From CAWCWK01 sp963842125 (GTDB taxonomy: Bacteria; Pseudomonadota; Alphaproteobacteria; Rhizobiales; CAWCWK01), in assembly GCA_963842125.1 (NCBI GenBank), contig CAWJFE010000005.1, positions 2,232,001-2,296,000 on the forward strand: a DNA stretch of 64,000 nt, given 5' to 3'. The notes beneath the pieces are model-generated. The model made no database searches and was not told the DNA's origin. It saw only the letters and a list, made by a program, of their open reading frames with translations. This document shows, one piece after another, positions 45,365 to 53,598 of this stretch. Made by a program: the position numbers and the translations under genes. Positions within the stretch are counted from its first letter, which is position 1. Each line of letters opens with the position of its first letter.

Positions 45365-45927
45365 GAGGCCGGCACCCGCGACTCGGCCAGATCGTTCCAG
45401 ACGTCCTGCCGCATCAGCTTGCCGTTCTCGATCTCGAACCGGTCGATAAAGCGGATGTGTGCAAAGGTTTCGCCGTCCGGCCATTCGCCCGAAAGCGTGC
45501 CGTGGCAATGGACGATCGTGCGGTCGCCCGACAAACCGGTGTCGAAGGCGTCATAGGTCTTCGACACGCGCCGATAGCGCGGACGGGCGAAGGCGACGAG
45601 TTCGTCCAGCGTCTCCATCCGCACGCCTCCGGGAAAGGTCATCGCAAAACCATCACCCAAGAAGCCCCGTGCCGCGCCGAGATCACGCGCCTCCATGGCG
45701 CCGAGAAAGCCTCGAACCAGCGCAACCGGATCGGGCGCAGCCGGGGCCGGCACCCGCGCGGTCCGCCCGCGCATGTAGCCGGAGGGCGCGACTTCGTTCA
45801 GCATCACCGTCACGGCATCGACCGGGGCCGGCACGACGAGGCGGACCGCATCGGACAGCGCTTCGCAGAGCCGGGTCTTGTCGGCCGGCGCATAGCCTTC
45901 GATCAGCTGGACGGTGACGGTCGGCAT
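45361..45927 (-). CDS. Tautomerase fused to a SnoaL/NTF2-like domain
   Basis: This 188-residue protein joins a 4-oxalocrotonate-tautomerase-like domain (residues 1 to about 62; MPTVTVQLIEGYAPADKTRL with the N-terminal catalytic proline) to a SnoaL/NTF2-like domain (about 70-185; VRGFLGAMEARDLGAARGFL, FAHIRFIDRFEIENGKLMRQ). GAGGAG lies five bases before the ATG at 45927. It leads the six-gene operon. The tautomerase would move a proton on an enol or unsaturated acid, and the NTF2-like domain may bind or process the same ligand. The combination is unusual. Confidence 0.88.
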   Translation of the reverse strand: MPTVTVQLIEGYAPADKTRLCEALSDAVRLVVPAPVDAVTVMLNEVAPSGYMRGRTARVPAPAAPDPVALVRGFLGAMEARDLGAARGFLGDGFAMTFPGGVRMETLDELVAFARPRYRRVSKTYDAFDTGLSGDRTIVHCHGTLSGEWPDGETFAHIRFIDRFEIENGKLMRQDVWNDLAESRVPAS

Positions 45928-46081
45928 GGCGCTCCTCGGGAAGACAGGCTGTCTTCGTCGTAGAACAGCATATCGCGCACCGAAAGAACAGATCGACGCG
46001 GCATCGGCGGACAAGCCGCTTGCTTCGAGGCGCGGCGGCGCTACCATTGCTGGACCGAAGCGCGAGAAAGGCGAAGGCCGC

Positions 46082-46960
46082 TTGAAGACCGCAGACGCCA
46101 GACCTGCTCGAACCCGCGGCGTGAACGCCCGCGACACCCACGCGCCTGGGCAGACCGTCGGCGGCGGCGGCGCTGACAAGGCGCGGCGTGTCTATCTCCA
46201 ACTTCGCGACGACATTCAGAGCGGGCGCCGTGCCGCAGGGGCCGTACTGCCCGGCGAACCGAGGCTGGCCGAGATGCTCGGCGTGGCCCGCGTGACGGTG
46301 CGGCGCGCGCTGGAGCGGCTGGCGGAGGAAGGGCTCGTCGAGCGGCGGGCCGGGTCCGGCACGCGTGTGCGCGGCGGCGCGCATGCCGATCCCCTCGCCA
46401 TCCGGGCCGACGTCGTCACGCTGATGCCCCAGCTCGAGGAAATGGACCGGCGCACCTCGGCGCGCCTCCTCAGCTTCGCCTATGTCGCGGCGCCGGAGCC
46501 GGTCGCGCGCGGCCTCGGCCTCGACGGCGGCGCCTCGGTGCAGCGCGCCGTGCGGGTACGTTCCTTGAGCGCTTCCCTCTCCGCGTCCTCCCACGACGCA
46601 CCCTTCTCCTATCTGACGACGCATGTGCCGGCCGAACTCGCCTCCGCCTATTCGGAGGCCGACCTCGCGACGACGCCGCTCTTCCGGTTGCTGGAGCGCG
46701 GCGGCGCGCGGATCGCGGGTGCGACGCAGACCGTCTCGGCCGCGCTGGCGACACCGACCGTCGCAGAGGCCCTCGGCGTCGAGGCCGGCGCAGCGCTCAT
46801 CTCCCTCACCCGGATCGTGCACGATGCGGGCGGCCACGGCGTCGAGCATCTCGAAGCCCTCTACCGGCCCGACCGCTACCGCTTCGAGATGGCGCTCACG
46901 CGTGTCGGCGCCGGCGACGCGCGGCACTGGTCACCCGTCGTCGTCGGGGATGCAGCGTGA
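46082..46960 (+). CDS. GntR/HutC family transcriptional regulator
   Basis: This protein (about 292 residues) has a GntR winged helix (YLQLRDDIQSGRRAAGAVLP, MLGVARVTVRRALERLAEEG) and a UTRA effector domain (about residues 115-280) that binds small carboxylates in HutC-type regulators. The start is uncertain: a TTG at 46082 preceded by GAAGG avoids overlap with the divergent gene, while later GTG codons near 46120 are possible. It is divergent from the tautomerase operon and coupled to the LeuC-like gene by GTGA, so it probably controls both arms of the island. Confidence 0.85.
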   Translation: MKTADARPARTRGVNARDTHAPGQTVGGGGADKARRVYLQLRDDIQSGRRAAGAVLPGEPRLAEMLGVARVTVRRALERLAEEGLVERRAGSGTRVRGGAHADPLAIRADVVTLMPQLEEMDRRTSARLLSFAYVAAPEPVARGLGLDGGASVQRAVRVRSLSASLSASSHDAPFSYLTTHVPAELASAYSEADLATTPLFRLLERGGARIAGATQTVSAALATPTVAEALGVEAGAALISLTRIVHDAGGHGVEHLEALYRPDRYRFEMALTRVGAGDARHWSPVVVGDAA

Positions 46961-48381
46961 GCGCGCCCGTGACCTGTCCCATGACCCTTCTCGACAAGAT
47001 CTGGGCGCGCCACGAGGTACTGCGCCGCGACGATGGTACGTCGCTCCTCTGGATCGACCGGCATCTCGTTCACGAAGGCTCGCACCACGCCTTCGCCAAG
47101 CTCGATGCGCGCGGCCTGCCCGTCGCCGAGCCCGCGCTCACCATCGGCGTCGCCGACCACTATGCGCCCACGCGGAACCGCGGCCGGGCGATCGCCGACC
47201 CCGCCATCGCGCGCATGGTCCGTACGCTCGAGGAGAACGCGGCGCGGCACGGCTTCCGTCTCTTCGGGCTCGCCGATCCGCGCCAGGGCATCGTCCATGT
47301 CGTCGGACCGGAGCAGGGGTTTACGCTGCCGGGCCTCACCATCGTCTGCGGCGACAGCCATACCTCGACGCACGGGGCGTTCGGAGCTCTCGCCTTCGGC
47401 ATCGGCGCGACCGAGGTCGCCCATGTGCTCGCTACCCAGACGCTGTGGCAGGCGAAGCCGAAGGCGATGCGTATCGCGGTCGATGGCTCGCTCGGGCCCG
47501 GCGTGGGACCCAAAGACATCGCGCTTCACTGGATCGCGGAGCTCGGCGCCGACGGCGCACGCGGCCATGCCATCGAATATGCCGGGTCGGCCGTGCGGGC
47601 GCTGTCGATGGAGGGGCGGATGACGCTCTGCAACCTCTCCATCGAGGGCGGCGCGCGCTGCGGCATGATCGCGCCAGACGCGACGACCTTTGCCTACCTG
47701 AAGGGCCGCCCCAACGCCCCTCAAGACGCCGACCGGGAGGCGGCTCTGGCGGACTGGCAGGCGCTGATTAGCGACGACGATGCCGCGTTCGCGCGAACGG
47801 TCTCGATCGACGCCGCCGACATCGCCCCGATCGTCACCTGGGGCACGAGCCCGGAAGACGCGCTGCCGATCACGGCCGCCATCCCCGATCCTGCGCGCGC
47901 CGACACACCCGCCCGCGCGACCCGCATCGAAGCGGCGCTCGACTATATGGGCCTCGCGGCCGGCCGCCCCCTCGCGGGCACGCCCGTCGACCGCGTCTTC
48001 ATCGGCTCGTGCACCAATGCGCGCATAGAGGACCTGCGCGCCGCCGCCGCCGTCCTGAAAGGCCGCACGGCCCGTGTGCCGGGTCTCGTCTCGCCGGGCT
48101 CGGGGCTCGTGAAGGCACGCGCGGAAGACGAGGGGCTCGATGCGATCTTCCGCGAGGCGGGCCTCGAATGGGTCGCGTCCGGCTGCTCGATGTGCGTCGG
48201 CATGAACGGCGACATCGTCGCGCCCGGCGAGCGTTGCGCCTCCACGACGAACCGCAACTTTCGCGGCCGCCAGGGTCCGGGCTCGCGCACCCACCTGATG
48301 TCGCCCGCCATGGCGGCGGCGGCGGCGGTGACCGGCACGCTGACGGATGTCCGCCCTCTCCTCGAAGGCCGTGCGCCGTGA
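46957..48381 (+). CDS. Aconitase-type hydratase large subunit (LeuC-like)
   Basis: This 474-residue protein matches the large subunit of 3-isopropylmalate dehydratase. The iron-sulphur cysteines are in FIGSCTNARIEDLR and ASGCSMCVGMNGD, and the active-site segment IVCGDSHTSTHGAFGALAFG is intact. A GTG start overlaps the regulator stop; an ATG at 46981 (MTLLDKIW) is the alternative. The island context, not a leucine operon, suggests it hydrates or isomerises a different unsaturated carboxylate such as a citraconate, dimethylmaleate or aconitate analogue. Confidence 0.9.
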   Translation: MSAPVTCPMTLLDKIWARHEVLRRDDGTSLLWIDRHLVHEGSHHAFAKLDARGLPVAEPALTIGVADHYAPTRNRGRAIADPAIARMVRTLEENAARHGFRLFGLADPRQGIVHVVGPEQGFTLPGLTIVCGDSHTSTHGAFGALAFGIGATEVAHVLATQTLWQAKPKAMRIAVDGSLGPGVGPKDIALHWIAELGADGARGHAIEYAGSAVRALSMEGRMTLCNLSIEGGARCGMIAPDATTFAYLKGRPNAPQDADREAALADWQALISDDDAAFARTVSIDAADIAPIVTWGTSPEDALPITAAIPDPARADTPARATRIEAALDYMGLAAGRPLAGTPVDRVFIGSCTNARIEDLRAAAAVLKGRTARVPGLVSPGSGLVKARAEDEGLDAIFREAGLEWVASGCSMCVGMNGDIVAPGERCASTTNRNFRGRQGPGSRTHLMSPAMAAAAAVTGTLTDVRPLLEGRAP

Positions 48382-49013
48382 GCGACACCGGCTGGACGCG
48401 GCATGAGGGGCTCGCGCACGCGATCGCGCGCGAGAACATCGATACCGATCAGATCATCCCGGCCCGCTTCATGTCCGCGCCGCGCTCGGCGGGGTATGGA
48501 CGCTTCCTCCTTCACGACCTGCGCTTCGATGAGGATGGCGAGGCACGGTCCGACACCGTCCTCCCCACCGACAGCGAGACGACGATCCTCGTCACGCGGC
48601 GCAATTTCGGGGGCGGCTCGTCGCGCGAGGCGGCGGTCTACGCGCTGGTCGATTTCGGCATCCGCGCCGTCTTCGCACCGAGCTTCGGCGACATCTTCTC
48701 CAACAACGCCGTCAATAACGGCCTGCTGCCGGCGCGCATCTCGGAGGCCGATGCCGACGCGCTCCTAGCGCATCTCGCCGCTGGGCCGCGCTCCCTCGCC
48801 GTCGATCTCGACGCCGAGACCGTCGCCGGCGAGGGCATCGCCGTGCCCTTCGCGCTCGACCCGGTCTGGCGCACCAAGCTGACCAACGGTTGGGACGATA
48901 TCGACCTGACCCGAGCGCACGCGCACGCGATCGCAGACCACCGCGCTACGCTCCGCGCCAATACGCGCTGGCTCTGGCCACCGGCCGAAGCATCCCTTTC
49001 GCCAACCGCGTGA
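48378..49013 (+). CDS. Aconitase-type hydratase small subunit (LeuD-like)
   Basis: This 211-residue small subunit carries the swivel-domain signatures ENIDTDQIIPARFMSA, RRNFGGGSSREAAVYALVDF and SFGDIFSNNAVNNGLLPA. It starts at a GTG overlapping the LeuC-like stop (GTGA). The C-terminal 35 residues (DHRATLRANTRWLWPPAEAS) resemble LeuD. It forms a heterodimer with the preceding subunit. No leuB or leuA gene is nearby, which supports a catabolic role. Confidence 0.9.
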   Translation: MSDTGWTRHEGLAHAIARENIDTDQIIPARFMSAPRSAGYGRFLLHDLRFDEDGEARSDTVLPTDSETTILVTRRNFGGGSSREAAVYALVDFGIRAVFAPSFGDIFSNNAVNNGLLPARISEADADALLAHLAAGPRSLAVDLDAETVAGEGIAVPFALDPVWRTKLTNGWDDIDLTRAHAHAIADHRATLRANTRWLWPPAEASLSPTA

Positions 49014-49089
49014 CCGAACGGGGCCAAGACTCACGAAGACCCCGGCGAGCACGAGACACGAACCATCGAAGACCTATGAGGAGACAATC

Positions 49090-50112
49090 ATGACAACCAT
49101 CCGCAATCTCGCCGTCGGTACGGCCCTCGCCGGCCTGAGCTTCACCGCCCCAGCTGAGGCGCAGGAGACGCTGACCGCCGTCCACGCCTTCCCGACCACG
49201 CTCATCTACACCCAGAGCTTCCTCGAATTCGTCGAGAAGGTGAACGCGGCCGGCGAAGGGGTGATCGCGATCGAGGTCCGGGGTGGCCCTGAGGCCGTCG
49301 GCATGTTCGCGCAACCCGATGCCGTGCGCGACGGCGTCGTCGACATGGTCTATACGCCCGGCTCCTTCTACGCCGGCGCGTTGCCCGAGAAGGACGCGCT
49401 CGTCGCCTCCAACCTCACCGCCGTCGAGACGCGCGAGAATGGCGGCATCGCCCTTATCGACGAGATCCACCAGGAGAAGATGGGCGTCAAATATCTCGGC
49501 TGGTTCGATTCGGGCGTCTGCTACAACCTCTGGACCGTGAACGAGCCGGCGCTCGACGCTGACGGCAATCTCGATCTCGCCGGCATCAAGCTGCGCGGCA
49601 ATGCCGTCTACAACGCCTTCTTCACCAACTACCTCGGCGCCTCGGTCATCGACCTGCCGACGACCGACGTCTATTCGGGCCTCGAGCGCGGCGTGGTCGA
49701 TGCGACCGGCTGGACGCAGATCGGTCTCCCCGACCTCAAGTGGAACGAGTTCCTCAACTACCGCATCGAGCCCTGCTTCTTCTCGACCGATCTCGGCGTG
49801 ATCGTGAACCTCGAGACATGGGAGAGCCTGTCGGAGGAGGCGAGGACCATCCTTCAGGACGTCGCCATCCAGCACGAGATCGACACGGTCGAAAAGCTGG
49901 GCGCGGTGCGCGATTCCGATTTCGCCAAGCTCGAGGAAGGCGGCATGGAGGTCGTCACGCTCGAAGGCGAGGCGGCGGCCGCCTACCTCAAGGCCGCGCG
50001 CGACGAGACCTGGGCCCGCATGAAGACCCAGATGGAGGCCGCCCCCCAAGGCGCCGACAACTATGACCGCCTGATCGAGCTCTTCTACGATTTCGACAAG
50101 GCTGGCGAATAG
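49090..50112 (+). CDS. TRAP transporter substrate-binding protein (DctP family)
   Basis: This 340-residue periplasmic receptor has a signal peptide (MTTIRNLAVGTALAGLSFTA, cleavage after PAEAQE). DctP features include FVEKVNAAGEGVIAIEVRGG, DMVYTPGSFYAG and KLRGNAVYNAFFTNY, where the arginine of KLRG is the usual carboxylate-binding residue. It starts 76 bp after the LeuD-like gene. TRAP systems import organic acids with a sodium or proton gradient, so this probably brings in the island's carboxylate substrate. Confidence 0.9.
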   Translation: MTTIRNLAVGTALAGLSFTAPAEAQETLTAVHAFPTTLIYTQSFLEFVEKVNAAGEGVIAIEVRGGPEAVGMFAQPDAVRDGVVDMVYTPGSFYAGALPEKDALVASNLTAVETRENGGIALIDEIHQEKMGVKYLGWFDSGVCYNLWTVNEPALDADGNLDLAGIKLRGNAVYNAFFTNYLGASVIDLPTTDVYSGLERGVVDATGWTQIGLPDLKWNEFLNYRIEPCFFSTDLGVIVNLETWESLSEEARTILQDVAIQHEIDTVEKLGAVRDSDFAKLEEGGMEVVTLEGEAAAAYLKAARDETWARMKTQMEAAPQGADNYDRLIELFYDFDKAGE

Positions 50113-50142
50113 AAGACGCGGGCAGCAGCTCGCAACAGTCGC

Positions 50143-50163
50143 GCGGGGCCTTCGAGGCCCCGC
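50143..50163 (+). terminator. Strong hairpin after the TRAP binding-protein gene
   Basis: GCGGGGCCT (50143-50151) and AGGCCCCGC (50155-50163) form a perfect 9-bp stem closed by a TCG loop. No T-run follows, so it probably protects the dctP transcript end or partly attenuates downstream expression. Confidence 0.65.
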
Positions 50164-50195
50164 ACATCACCCACGACCGACCGAGAGCGTTTTCC

Positions 50196-50405
50196 ATGAC
50201 CGACACCACCAGCAAGAGCGCCAAGATCGAGATCACCGTCTGGCTCGACGACGAGACGATCCACGTCACCTCGGACGCGGCCGACGACTTCCACATCGCG
50301 GTCAACGCCGAGGAGGATCGCCCGAACGGCCATCCGACGCTCTATCGCCGCCTTGCCGACGTTCTGCGCGATGCGGGCGTCTCGATCCCGAAGTCGAAGG
50401 TCTAG
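50196..50405 (+). CDS. Small acidic protein of unknown function within the TRAP operon
   Basis: This 69-residue protein (KSAKIEITVWLDDETIHVTS, then RRLADVLRDAGVSIPKSKV) is soluble and acidic, with no signal peptide or membrane segment. It is encoded between the binding protein and the small permease subunit, six bases before the latter, so it is probably cotranslated. I recognise no family. The predicted beta strands followed by a helix could be a small regulatory domain. Confidence 0.65.
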   Translation: MTDTTSKSAKIEITVWLDDETIHVTSDAADDFHIAVNAEEDRPNGHPTLYRRLADVLRDAGVSIPKSKV

Positions 50406-50411
50406 CCGATC

Positions 50412-50919
50412 GTGGCCGCGCTCGACCGTTGGCTCGGCCACGTGATCTCCGACCCTCGCCCTCGTCGCGGGATTGCTCCTCGTCTGGCTGATGGTCTCCG
50501 TCGTCGCCTCCGTCGCGATGCGCAACATGGGCATACAGCCCTTCGCCTGGCTCTTCCTCTCGACGGAGTACGCGCTCCTCTACATCACCATGCTCGGCGC
50601 GCCGTGGCTCGTGCGAAAGCGCGGCCACGTCCATATCGAGCTCGTCACCGCCGCGCTGCCCGGCCCCGCGCGGCGTGCGCTCAGCCGGATCGTGGCGGGT
50701 CTTTGCGTTCTCGTTTGCGTGATCCTCGCCTGGAAGGGCGCCGATCTCGTCTCGACCAACATCGCGCGCAACGATTTCGACGTGCGGGCCTATTTCACGC
50801 CGAAATGGTGGCTCACCCTCGCCTTCCCCGTGGCCTTCGGCCTGATGGCGATCGAGTTCGCGCGCTTCGTCTTCGGCCACGAACTGATGCATTCGGGCGA
50901 GGCCGGCATCCATGAATAG
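50412..50919 (+). pseudogene. TRAP transporter small permease subunit (DctQ family), +1 frameshift
   Basis: The gene begins at a GTG (VAALDRWLGHVISD) and, after an extra base in the CCC run at 50453-50455, continues as LALVAGLLLVWLMVSVVASV. With that base removed it is 168 residues with four membrane segments, as expected for DctQ (TEYALLYITMLGAPWLVRKR, GHVHIELVTAALP, GLCVLVCVILAWKGADLV, WWLTLAFPVAFGLMAIEFAR). No other lesion is present. The large subunit downstream is intact, so an insertion artefact is plausible. Confidence 0.85.
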
Positions 50920-50928
50920 TGTCTGATT

Positions 50929-51024
50929 GCCTCACGTCGGCGGGCTGGGCCTGCCTTGCGCCGGCGGGCTGGGATCGCCTCGCGCCGGCGGGCTGGGATC
51001 GCCTCGCGCCGGCGGGCTGGAATG
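50929..51024 (+). repeat. Four tandem copies of a 24-bp GC-rich unit upstream of dctM
   Basis: Four contiguous 24-bp units run 50929-50952, 50953-50976, 50977-51000 and 51001-51024; copies three and four differ only at the end. Each contains GCGCCGGCGGGCTGG or a close variant. The unit length is a multiple of three, and the frame is open into DctM from a TTG at 50927, giving an eight-residue repeat (GLGSPRAG). No ribosome site supports that start, so the array is probably untranslated leader sequence. Confidence 0.9.
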
Positions 51025-51073
51025 GCCCGTTCCCCTTGTGCGGCGTGGAGCGCGCCGGGGCCGTGGCAGCCTG

Positions 51074-52381
51074 ATGGAGTGGTACGGCGCGCTGGCGCTT
51101 CTCCTCGGCACCATCGTGGCGCTGATGGCGGTGGGGATGCCGGTCGCCTTCGCCTTCCTGGCGGCCAACATCGTCGGCGCCTGGGTCTTCATGGGCGGCG
51201 AGCGGGGCATTGTCCTCATGCTCAACAACGGATTCGGCGCCCTCACCTCCTTCGCGCTTGTGCCGATCCCGCTCTTCCTCCTGATGGGCGAGTTGTTCTT
51301 CCACACCGGGCTCGGCGCCAGGATGTTCAACGCCATCGACAGCCTGCTCGGCCGCCTGCCGGGCCGTCTCGCCTATGTCACGGTGCTCGGCGGCACCGGC
51401 TTCTCGACGTTGTCGGGCTCCTCGATGGGCTCCACCGCGCTTCTGGGCTCCCTGATGGTGCCGGAGATGACGAAGCGGGGCTACAAGAAGCACATGTCGA
51501 TCGGCCCGATCCTCGGCACGGGTGGGCTCGCGATCATCATTCCCCCCTCCGCGCTAGCCGTGCTGCTGGCGACGCTCGCCAAGATTGATGTCGGCGCGCT
51601 TCTCATCGCCGGCATCATTCCAGGCCTCATCCTCGCCGGCCTCTACATCGCGATGATCTGGCTGCAGACGACGATCGATCCCGAGGCCGCACCGTCCTAC
51701 GAGGTCGAGCCGATCTCGGGCGCTCAGAAGCTCCTCCTCGTCCTGCGCGATATCGTGCCGATGATCGGCGTCATGGTCGTCATCGTCTGGATGATGCTCG
51801 CCGGCATCGCGACGCCGTCGGAGGCCGCGGCCTTCGGCGCGCTCGGCGTCCTCATCCTCGGCCTCGTCTTTAGCTGCCTGACCTGGACCGCGATCAAGCG
51901 CTCGGTCGAGGGCGCGCTCAAAGTCACGCTGATGGCCTATCTCATCGTCTTCGGCTCGGCGACCTTCAGCCAGCTTCTTGCCTTCTCGGGCGCCTCGACC
52001 GGCCTCATCGGCTGGGCGACGGGCTTCGATCTCGCGCCCATCACCATGCTCCTCGCCATGTTCGCGGTGCTGCTGCTTCTTGGCATGTTCATGGAGCAGA
52101 TCTCGATGATGCTGCTGACGGTGCCGATCTTCTTCCCGCTCGCGCTCTCGCTCGGCTTCGATCCGGTCTGGTTCGGGCTCGTCATGCTCCTCGCCCTCGA
52201 GATCAGCTTCACGACGCCGCCCTTCGGGCTGTTGCTCTTCGTGATGAAGGGCGTGGCCCCGCCCGAGACGACGATGCGCGACATCTACGTCTCCGCCTTC
52301 CCCTTCATCGGTTGCTCGCTGTTGGTGGTTGCGCTTCTCATCCTCTTCCCCGGCCTCGCGACCTGGTTGCCGAGCCTCTAG
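51074..52381 (+). CDS. TRAP transporter large permease subunit (DctM family)
   Basis: This 435-residue membrane protein begins MEWYGALALLLGTIVALMAV and has about 12 hydrophobic segments. DctM signatures are FALVPIPLFLLMGELFFHTG, GGTGFSTLSGSSMGSTALLG and GPILGTGGLAIIIPPSALAV, and near the C-terminus EISFTTPPFGLLLFVMKGVA. It forms the transport channel with DctQ. The ATG at 51074 was chosen because it matches the family N-terminus. Its end overlaps the convergent gguB gene by four bases. Confidence 0.92.
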   Translation: MEWYGALALLLGTIVALMAVGMPVAFAFLAANIVGAWVFMGGERGIVLMLNNGFGALTSFALVPIPLFLLMGELFFHTGLGARMFNAIDSLLGRLPGRLAYVTVLGGTGFSTLSGSSMGSTALLGSLMVPEMTKRGYKKHMSIGPILGTGGLAIIIPPSALAVLLATLAKIDVGALLIAGIIPGLILAGLYIAMIWLQTTIDPEAAPSYEVEPISGAQKLLLVLRDIVPMIGVMVVIVWMMLAGIATPSEAAAFGALGVLILGLVFSCLTWTAIKRSVEGALKVTLMAYLIVFGSATFSQLLAFSGASTGLIGWATGFDLAPITMLLAMFAVLLLLGMFMEQISMMLLTVPIFFPLALSLGFDPVWFGLVMLLALEISFTTPPFGLLLFVMKGVAPPETTMRDIYVSAFPFIGCSLLVVALLILFPGLATWLPSL

Positions 52382-53583
52382 CTAGCCTTGCGCTTGTTCA
52401 GCACGTCGAAGATGACGGCGGCGAGCAGCACCAGCCCCTTGATCATCTGCTGATAATCGATGCCGATGCCGAGGATCGACATGCCGTTGTTGAGGACACC
52501 CATGATGAAGGCGCCGATGACCGCGCCGACGATGGTGCCGACCCCGCCCGACATCGAGGCGCCGCCGATGAAGACGGCCGCGATGACGTCGAGCTCGAAG
52601 CCGGCGCCGGCTTTGGGCGTCGCGACGTTGAGCCGGGCCGCGAAGACGAGGCCGGCCAGCGCCGCCAGGAGCCCCATGTTGGCAAAGGTCAGGAAGGTCA
52701 GCCGCTCGGTGTCGATGCCCGACAGTTTGGCCGCCTTCTCGTTGCCGCCGATCGCGTAGACCCGTCGCCCGATCGTCGTGCGCGACGTGACGAACGAATA
52801 GATCGCGATGAGAAGCGCCATCACGACGAGGACGTTGGGCAGACCGCGAAAGCTCGCCATCAGCCAGGCCAGATAGACGATGGCCGCGCTGATGAAGACG
52901 GTCTTGGCGATGAAGAAGCCGAAGGGTTCGTCGTCCGGTCCGTCCTTGTTGGCAAGCCGCGAGCGCAGCGAAAGCCCGAAGAGGAGGAGGGCGATCGCGA
53001 CGCCGATGAGGAAGGACAGCATGTTGAACCGCCCCTCGAAGACGTCCGGCAGGAAGCCCGAGGAGAGGAGTTGGAAGCCCTTGGGGAAGGGCCCGATCGA
53101 TTGCCCGGCCAGAAGCCAGAGCGTCGCGCCCTTGAAGACGAGGAGCCCGGCCAGCGTGACGATGAAGGAGGGGATGCGGAAATAGGCGATCCAATAGCCC
53201 TGCGCCGCGCCGATGAGGGCCCCAACGCCGAGGCAGATGATCGAGGCCAGGATGGGGTTGATGTCGTAGTTGACGATCATCACGGCCGCCAGCGCGCCGA
53301 CGAAGCCCATGACGGAGCCGACCGATAGGTCGATATGCCCGGCCACGATCACCAGCAGCATGCCGAGCGCCATGATGATGATGTAGCTGTTCTGAAGGAC
53401 GAGATTGGTCAGGTTGACGGGTTTGAGGAGAATGCCGTCGGTGACCACCTGGAAGAAGAGCATGATCACGATGAGCGCGATCAGAATGCCGTATTCTCGC
53501 ATGTGGTTGCGCAGGAAGCCGAAGGGGCGGCGCTCGCCCGTCTCGCTCTTCACGCCAGCGCTCGGCTCGGCCAGATCACTCAC
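52378..53583 (-). CDS. gguB: Multiple monosaccharide ABC transporter permease (GguB/MmsB)
   Basis: This 401-residue permease matches GguB: about ten membrane segments with NSYIIIMALGMLLVIVAGHI, GHIDLSVGSVMGFVGALAAV and YAIGGNEKAAKLSGI, the conserved cytoplasmic loop of ribose/galactose-type permeases. It starts at a GTG. With GguA and ChvE upstream it forms an importer for galactose, arabinose, glucose and related sugars, as described in Agrobacterium. The gap to GguA is 15 bp. Confidence 0.9.
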   Translation of the reverse strand: MSDLAEPSAGVKSETGERRPFGFLRNHMREYGILIALIVIMLFFQVVTDGILLKPVNLTNLVLQNSYIIIMALGMLLVIVAGHIDLSVGSVMGFVGALAAVMIVNYDINPILASIICLGVGALIGAAQGYWIAYFRIPSFIVTLAGLLVFKGATLWLLAGQSIGPFPKGFQLLSSGFLPDVFEGRFNMLSFLIGVAIALLLFGLSLRSRLANKDGPDDEPFGFFIAKTVFISAAIVYLAWLMASFRGLPNVLVVMALLIAIYSFVTSRTTIGRRVYAIGGNEKAAKLSGIDTERLTFLTFANMGLLAALAGLVFAARLNVATPKAGAGFELDVIAAVFIGGASMSGGVGTIVGAVIGAFIMGVLNNGMSILGIGIDYQQMIKGLVLLAAVIFDVLNKRKAS

Positions 53584-53598
53584 CCCAATGTCCCCCGT

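Noticed and set aside
46957..49013. Leucine biosynthesis leuCD
   Set aside because: The genes lie between a UTRA-type GntR regulator and a TRAP transporter, with no leuA or leuB nearby, so a catabolic aconitase-type hydratase is more likely, though the biosynthetic role is not excluded.
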